From Actinomycetota bacterium (GTDB lineage: Bacteria > Acidobacteriota > Blastocatellia > Chloracidobacteriales > Chloracidobacteriaceae), in contig JAAFHI010000093.1 in assembly GCA_013298335.1 (NCBI GenBank), positions 1 through 8,725 of the forward strand: DNA of 8,725 bases. The letters run 5' to 3'. Position 1 is the stretch's first letter. Each line of letters begins with the position of its first letter. The notes below the pieces were generated by a model that worked only from the letters and a program-made list of their open reading frames with translations, had not been told where the DNA came from and did not search any database. The translations under genes were made by a program, and so were the position numbers. This document shows positions 1-6,000 of this stretch, in pieces.

Positions 1-1
1 C

Positions 2-3000
2 ACCACCGCGACCAAACCTGATGATTTCGCGCTGCCCCGGCTGTCCGTGGCGGGGGCGGTCGTGTCGCGCCACGCCCCGGTGCTCAAAGCCGGGAGCGTG
101 ACGGGATCGGTTCGCGTGCTTTCGGCAGAATCCTTTTCCGTTGGGACAAAAATCTCCTCCGATCTCTATGTCTCGGGGATGCCCTCGGTGAAGCTCGGGG
201 CGAAGTCCGCGCATGGCGGAATTGCCGACGAGGGCGGGGAAGCCGGAAATCCTTACGGTGTCACGCTTGCCGACGGCGTCGTTATGACCGGCAAGGTACG
301 GGTGCGGGCCGATGGCTACGCGTTTCCGAAAGACATTGCCGGCCTCTCGCAGCCGACTGGCGCGCGCGACCTCGTGATTTCAGGGGAAGAAGACCTTTCC
401 GACCTCGACTGGACGACCATCCGTTCCATCACGATTTTAGGGACGGGCAAGGACATCCGCCTGCCCGCGGGCCACTACGGCCTGATTGCGGTTCAGGGCA
501 AAAGCACGCTCAGGCTCGGGGCGGGGAATTACTCGTTTACGTCACTCCGGCTCGGCGCTGGCGCAACACTCACGGCGACCCCGGCGACCGCGCTGACATT
601 CGGCGGTTCGGTTTCATTGACCGATGCCGCCATCGCGGGAAGCGAGCGGACGCGGATCAATGTTCTGGGCAGCATCACCCTCGGCGGATCGGCCTCCATC
701 ACCGGCTGGCTGCGCGCGCCGAACGGGACGGTCACGCTTTCAGGCAATGCAAAGGTTCGGGGCCAGATCGTCGCCGACCGCGTCGTGATGAATGGCGGAA
801 CGGTGACCGGTTCGGGGCCGAGCGAGATGGCGGTCCGGAGCGTTCATCGCCCGAAAGCCTTGAAAACCAGCCTTGTGCGGCCCAGTTCCGCCGCCGCCCA
901 CGTCAAAACCAAAGGCACGCCGTTCTTTTCAACACCGGAACCCACAAAACCGGCTGATCCGGTCGAGGCGGCGCTTTCCAACTACTTTGTCCGCGCCAGG
1001 TCAACGGAGGCAAAGTCAGTCCCGTTGACGACTTCAATCCCGGGACCGACTGAACTCAAAACTGAAAACTCAAAACTCAACACTGCGTTAGCCCCAGCCC
1101 AAAGCGGCTTCGGCCCGGCTTTGTCGCGACAGGCCCCGACCCTGAACGGACGGGTCGAGGGATCGGTGCAGGCCCTGACCGGGCAGTCATTTACGCTCAA
1201 CAGCGGGTCGTACACCACCGAGGACCTGCTGGTTCCGGGCACGCCGACGGTCAACATAAACGGAAATCCGGCGTTCGGCGGGGTTATTCAGGGGACGGGA
1301 AGCGCAACGCCGACCGGGTACTCGATCACCCTCAATGGTAACGTCAACCTGCGCAATCTCCGCACCCGGACCAATCCGGCGACCCTGCCGACGGTGGCCG
1401 CGCCGCCGAATCCGACTGGGACGCGGTCGGTCAACATCAATTCGGCGGGCCAAAGCGCGGGTGATTTCGCGACGCTTCGGAATCTCACGCTCAACGGCAA
1501 CGTCGGGCAGTACGTGATTCCGGGCGGGACCTACGGCGACTTCATCGCGAACGGCGGCAGCGGATTCACGCTCGGCTCGGCGGGGACGACCACGAGCTAC
1601 AACTTCCAGAGCCTGACCCTGAACGGGAACAGCCGGATTCAGGTCAACGGCCCCATCGTGCTCACGGTCCGCAATGGCATGTCGTTGAACGGCAACGTTG
1701 GGACAACCGGGCAGGCCGGGCAGGTGCAGCTTCGGGTCTCGAACGGCGGCGTGACGCTCAACGGCGGGGTGAACCTCTACGGTGTGGTGACCGCGCCGAC
1801 CGGCACGGTCACGATCAACGGAAACAGTTTGCTCGAAGGCAACGTCGCGGCGGACCGGCTGCTGATGAACGGCAACTCGCTCCTTCGGATTACGGCGAAC
1901 AACGGCGGTGGCGGCGGGACACCCTGTCCCACGGTGTCGATTGTGCCGACGAGTCTGCCCGCCGGTCGGGTCGGCCTTGGATACAGCCAGAGCGTGACGG
2001 CCTCGGGTGGCACCGCTCCTTATTCTTATGGCGTGACATCGGGGGCGCTTCCCGGTGGATTGACGCTTTCAAATGGAACCATTTCGGGGACGCCGACCAC
2101 GGCGGGAACGTTCAATTTCACCGTGACGGCGACCGACGCCCAAGGGTGCTCCGGCGCGCGGCAGCTTTCGCTGGTCGTCACCGCCTGCCCGGCCATCGCG
2201 CTCACGCCCGCGACGCTTCCGAACGGACAGACCGGCGCGGTCTACGCACAGCAGATTTCTGCCTCGGGCGGCACGGCGCCCTACGGTTTCGCTTTGGTCG
2301 GGGGAACGCTCCCCGGCGGACTCTCGCTTTCAACGGCGGGCGCGATCACCGGGACGCCCACCGCGAACGGCACGTTTTCATTTTCGGTCCGCGCCACCGA
2401 TGCCAATGGCTGCTCGGGAACGGTCAACTACTCGGTCACGGTTTCCCCGACCTGCGGCACGATTTCACTCAATCCCGCCACGCTTTCAAACGGTCGCGTG
2501 GGACAGACCTATTCGCAAACGCTGACCGCGACGGGCGGAAACGCTCCTTTTTCTTATGGCGTGACGTCGGGCGCGCTCCCAGGCGGATTGACCCTTTCAA
2601 ACACGGGCACAATCTCGGGAACGCCGACCGCGAACGGAACATTCAGTTTCTCGGTTCGAGCGACCGACGCGAACAACTGCACCGGCACGGCGGCTTTCAC
2701 GATTACGGTGAGCGCGGCCTGCGCAACCATCACGCTTTCTCCCGCGACGTTGACCAACGGTCGGGTCGGCCAGAGCTATTCTCAAAACCTCACTGCCACC
2801 GGCGGGACCGCGCCCTATACCTACTCGGTCACGACCGGCGCGCTGCCCGGCGGAGTGACGCTTGCCAACGGGACGCTTTCCGGCTCGCCCACCGCGGCGG
2901 GGACCTTCACCTTCACCCTTCAGGCGACTGACGCGAATAACTGCACCGGCACGGCCAACTTCACGCTCACCATCGCCGCCGCCTGCCCGTCGATTTCAAT

Positions 3001-6000
3001 CGCCCCGGCGAGCCTTCCGAGCGGTTTTGCTGGAACCGCCTACGCCAGTCAGACGCTCGCCGCCTCGGGCGGAGTCGCGCCCTATACCTTTACCATCGAG
3101 AGCGGCGCGCTCCCCACCGGGTTGAATTTCGCGAATGGCGTCATCTCCGGAACACCGACCGCCGCCGGGACTTTCAATTTCACGGTCAAGGCGACCGACG
3201 CGAATGGCTGCACCGGAACGCAGGCGCTGATTGTCTCGATTACCGCCTGTCCAACCATCACGCTCGCGCCAACTACTCTTGCTGGCGGCTTCGCGGGTGT
3301 GGCCTACCAACCCCAAACCGTCACCGCGACGGGTGGAAGCGGGCCGTACACTTTCTCAATTGAAAGCGGCACGCTTCCCGCAGGTTTGAACTTCGCGGAT
3401 GGCGTCATCTCCGGAACGCCGTCCGCCGCCGGAACCTTCAGCTTTTCCATCAAGGCGACCGACTCGAACGGGTGCAGCGGGACGCAGGCGCTGACCGTTA
3501 CCATTACCGATTGTCCGACCATCACGCTCGCGCCGACCACCCTGCCGGGCGGATTCGCCGGGGTGGCGTACCCCGCGCGGACGATCACTGCTTCGGGTGG
3601 TGTCGCGCCCTACACCTACGCCATCACTTCAGGCGCGCTGCCCCAGGGCATGACCTTTACCCCCGCCGGCAGTCTTTCCGGGACGCCCGCCGCTGCCGGT
3701 ACCTTCACCATCATGGTTGAGGCGACCGACGCCAACGGGTGCAAGGGCAGTCAGTCGCTGACCCTCACCGTCGCGACCTGTCCGACCATTCTGTTTGCCC
3801 CCGCGACGCTGCCCGCCGGGACGGTCGGGACCGCCTATTCGCAGACCGTGACCACCTCGGGCGCGGTCGCTCCCGTCAACTACGACCTCGCAAGTGGAAC
3901 GCTGCCCGCCGGATTCACGCTTTCCGCCCAGGGGATTCTTGCCGGGACGCCGACCGCCGCCGGGACCTTCACCTTCACCGTCCGGGCCACCGACGCCAAT
4001 GGCTGCACCGGCTCGCACGCCTTTACGCTCTCCATCGGTAACCTTCCGACGCTCACCATCACGAGCCCTGCGAACGGGACAACCACGACCGAAGCAACGC
4101 TGACGGTTTCCGGTTCGGCCTCGGATGCCGACGGCGATCTTTCGTCCGTGACCGTCAATGGCCAGCCCGCGACCATCGCGAACGGAACCTGGACCGTCAC
4201 CGTCCCGCTCACCGTGGGATCGAACACCATCACCGTCATCGCCACGGATACCGCCGGCAACCAGACCACGACTTCCGTCACCATCACCCGGCAAGCGGTG
4301 GGTGCGCCTCCCCTTGTCGTCGTCCTGACTCCGCGGGATAACGGAACAACTTTCCGGACCTCGATTTCGGTATCGGGAAGAGCGTCAGCCCTGACTCCGG
4401 AAGCGACCATCACTGGAGTCACAGTCAACAATGCGTCCGCCCTTTATAACGCGACCACCAAAGAATGGCTTTTCGAGGATCTGGCCCTGACGGACGGATT
4501 GAACACAATTCGAGTAAAAGCAACGGATTCCAATGGACGGTTCTCGGAATCAACCATTCGAGTGACGAAGACTGCGCCGCAACCGCCAACGATTACGATT
4601 ACTTCTCCATCTGCAAATTCCATTCAATCGGCAACACCGATTTCGGTTTCCGGGTCGGTTACGTCCGGCGCATCCGATTTGCCGGTTACCTTGACCGTCA
4701 ATGGGCAAAACGTACCGGTTTCGGTCGGGAACTTTTCGACCTCGGTGGCTTTGACTTCAGGCCCGAACACCATCACGGCAACCGCGACCGATAGTGAAGG
4801 AAGAACCACCACTTCCACGGTCACTCTTACGTATGTTTCAGGTCGGCCCACGGTTTCCCTCTCTGGTTTACCAGCGAATCTGACTCCCGGACAGACCTAC
4901 GACATTCATGCCGATATCGCGGATGGAGGCGGGATTTCTTCCGCCTCATTCGTGGTGAATGGTACGACCGTCGCCAATTTGACCCAATCGCCCTTCACGT
5001 TCCCGCTCACGGTTCCTTCCGATGTCGCCCCCGGTTCGACCTTTGTCGTTACGGTGACCGTTCGTGGACTTTCCGGGCTGACCGACTCGTCTACCATACA
5101 GGGAACGGTCTCCCAGCCGGTTGGCGTGACCGGTTATGCCTTCGACGAAGTGACCGGGTATGCGCTACCGGATGTAACGGTCAGGCGGGATGGTGTCACC
5201 GTTGGCCAAACGGCCCAGACCGGTGAGTATTCCTTCATAACTTCAATCGCCCGGGGAAATCTGGTTTTTGAAAAATCGGGCTACGTTCCGGCCCTGAGAT
5301 CACTGGATGTCCTTCCGGGACAGGTCGGTGAAATTCCGGATGTTCGATTGACACCAATCGACAGTCACCAGAACACGGTTTCAGCTTCACCGCTCACCGC
5401 GCGCGATCAATCCGGGAAAACAACGCTGACGCTTCCCGCGGGTGTTTACTCCGAGGGGACAGATATTCGGGTCACCTCGATTTCGCCGCAGGCTTTGGCG
5501 AATCGTTTGCCGATTGGCTGGTCGCCCATCCCAGGCGGCATTGTCGATATTCGGACAGCCAATGGTTTGACTCGCGGTTCATTCGGGCTACCGGCCAGAC
5601 TCAAGGTGCAGTCTTCGGTTTCCCTGACGTCAATCGGACATGGAGTGGTACTGGTCCATTTCGAACCGGAAAGCGGTTCGTGGAAGGTTATCGGGACGAA
5701 CCTGACGCCGGGTTCGGACAATTCGCTTGAGTCGGATATTCAAAGCGATGGCCAGTTTGCATTTCTGGTCGCGGATTCGGGACTTACGACGCCCCCAACT
5801 CCGGTGGTCAATGTTCAGCTTTTCGGAACCGTGGGATTGAACATTTCCGACCTGTCGCGGGTGGCGGCATCCGCCGTGACCAATCCTCCGAGGGCCTTGA
5901 TTTCTCCGGCTGCCCAGTCGGCGGTGACTGTTACAGCGGTTCCAGCGGGGCAGCCCTTGCCGTCGGGGATTTCCCTTCGAGTCACATTTGACGAAACCTA

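Noticed and set aside
178..180. Internal ATG as a gene start
   Set aside because: The codon lies inside solenoid-like copy 1, whose matching sequence begins upstream at residue 31; no ribosome binding site or intergenic gap is seen.
2146..2931. 261-codon open frame on the + strand in another frame
   Set aside because: The peptide is His/Arg-rich and repeats with the 264-base period of the array, while the main frame gives clear He_PIG-type domains over the same bases.
1925..4039. CRISPR array or non-coding satellite
   Set aside because: The period of about 264 bases is a whole number of codons, the units diverge mainly at synonymous or conservative sites, and each encodes a complete Ig-like domain; there are no short identical repeats with unique spacers.
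3629..4294. Open frames of 180-220 codons on the minus strand opposite the Ig array
   Set aside because: They are shadows of GC-rich repeat codons: Gly/Arg/Asp-rich or Val-rich peptides with the period of the array and no family resemblance, fully inside a better-supported + strand domain array.
4280..4450. A gene boundary or frameshift where composition changes
   Set aside because: The frame continues without a stop, and complete Ig-like domains A and B lie on both sides in the same frame.
5120..5362. A peptidase, from the name carboxypeptidase-regulatory-like
   Set aside because: Only the transthyretin-like fold is present; no zinc-binding or catalytic peptidase motif was seen in the window.
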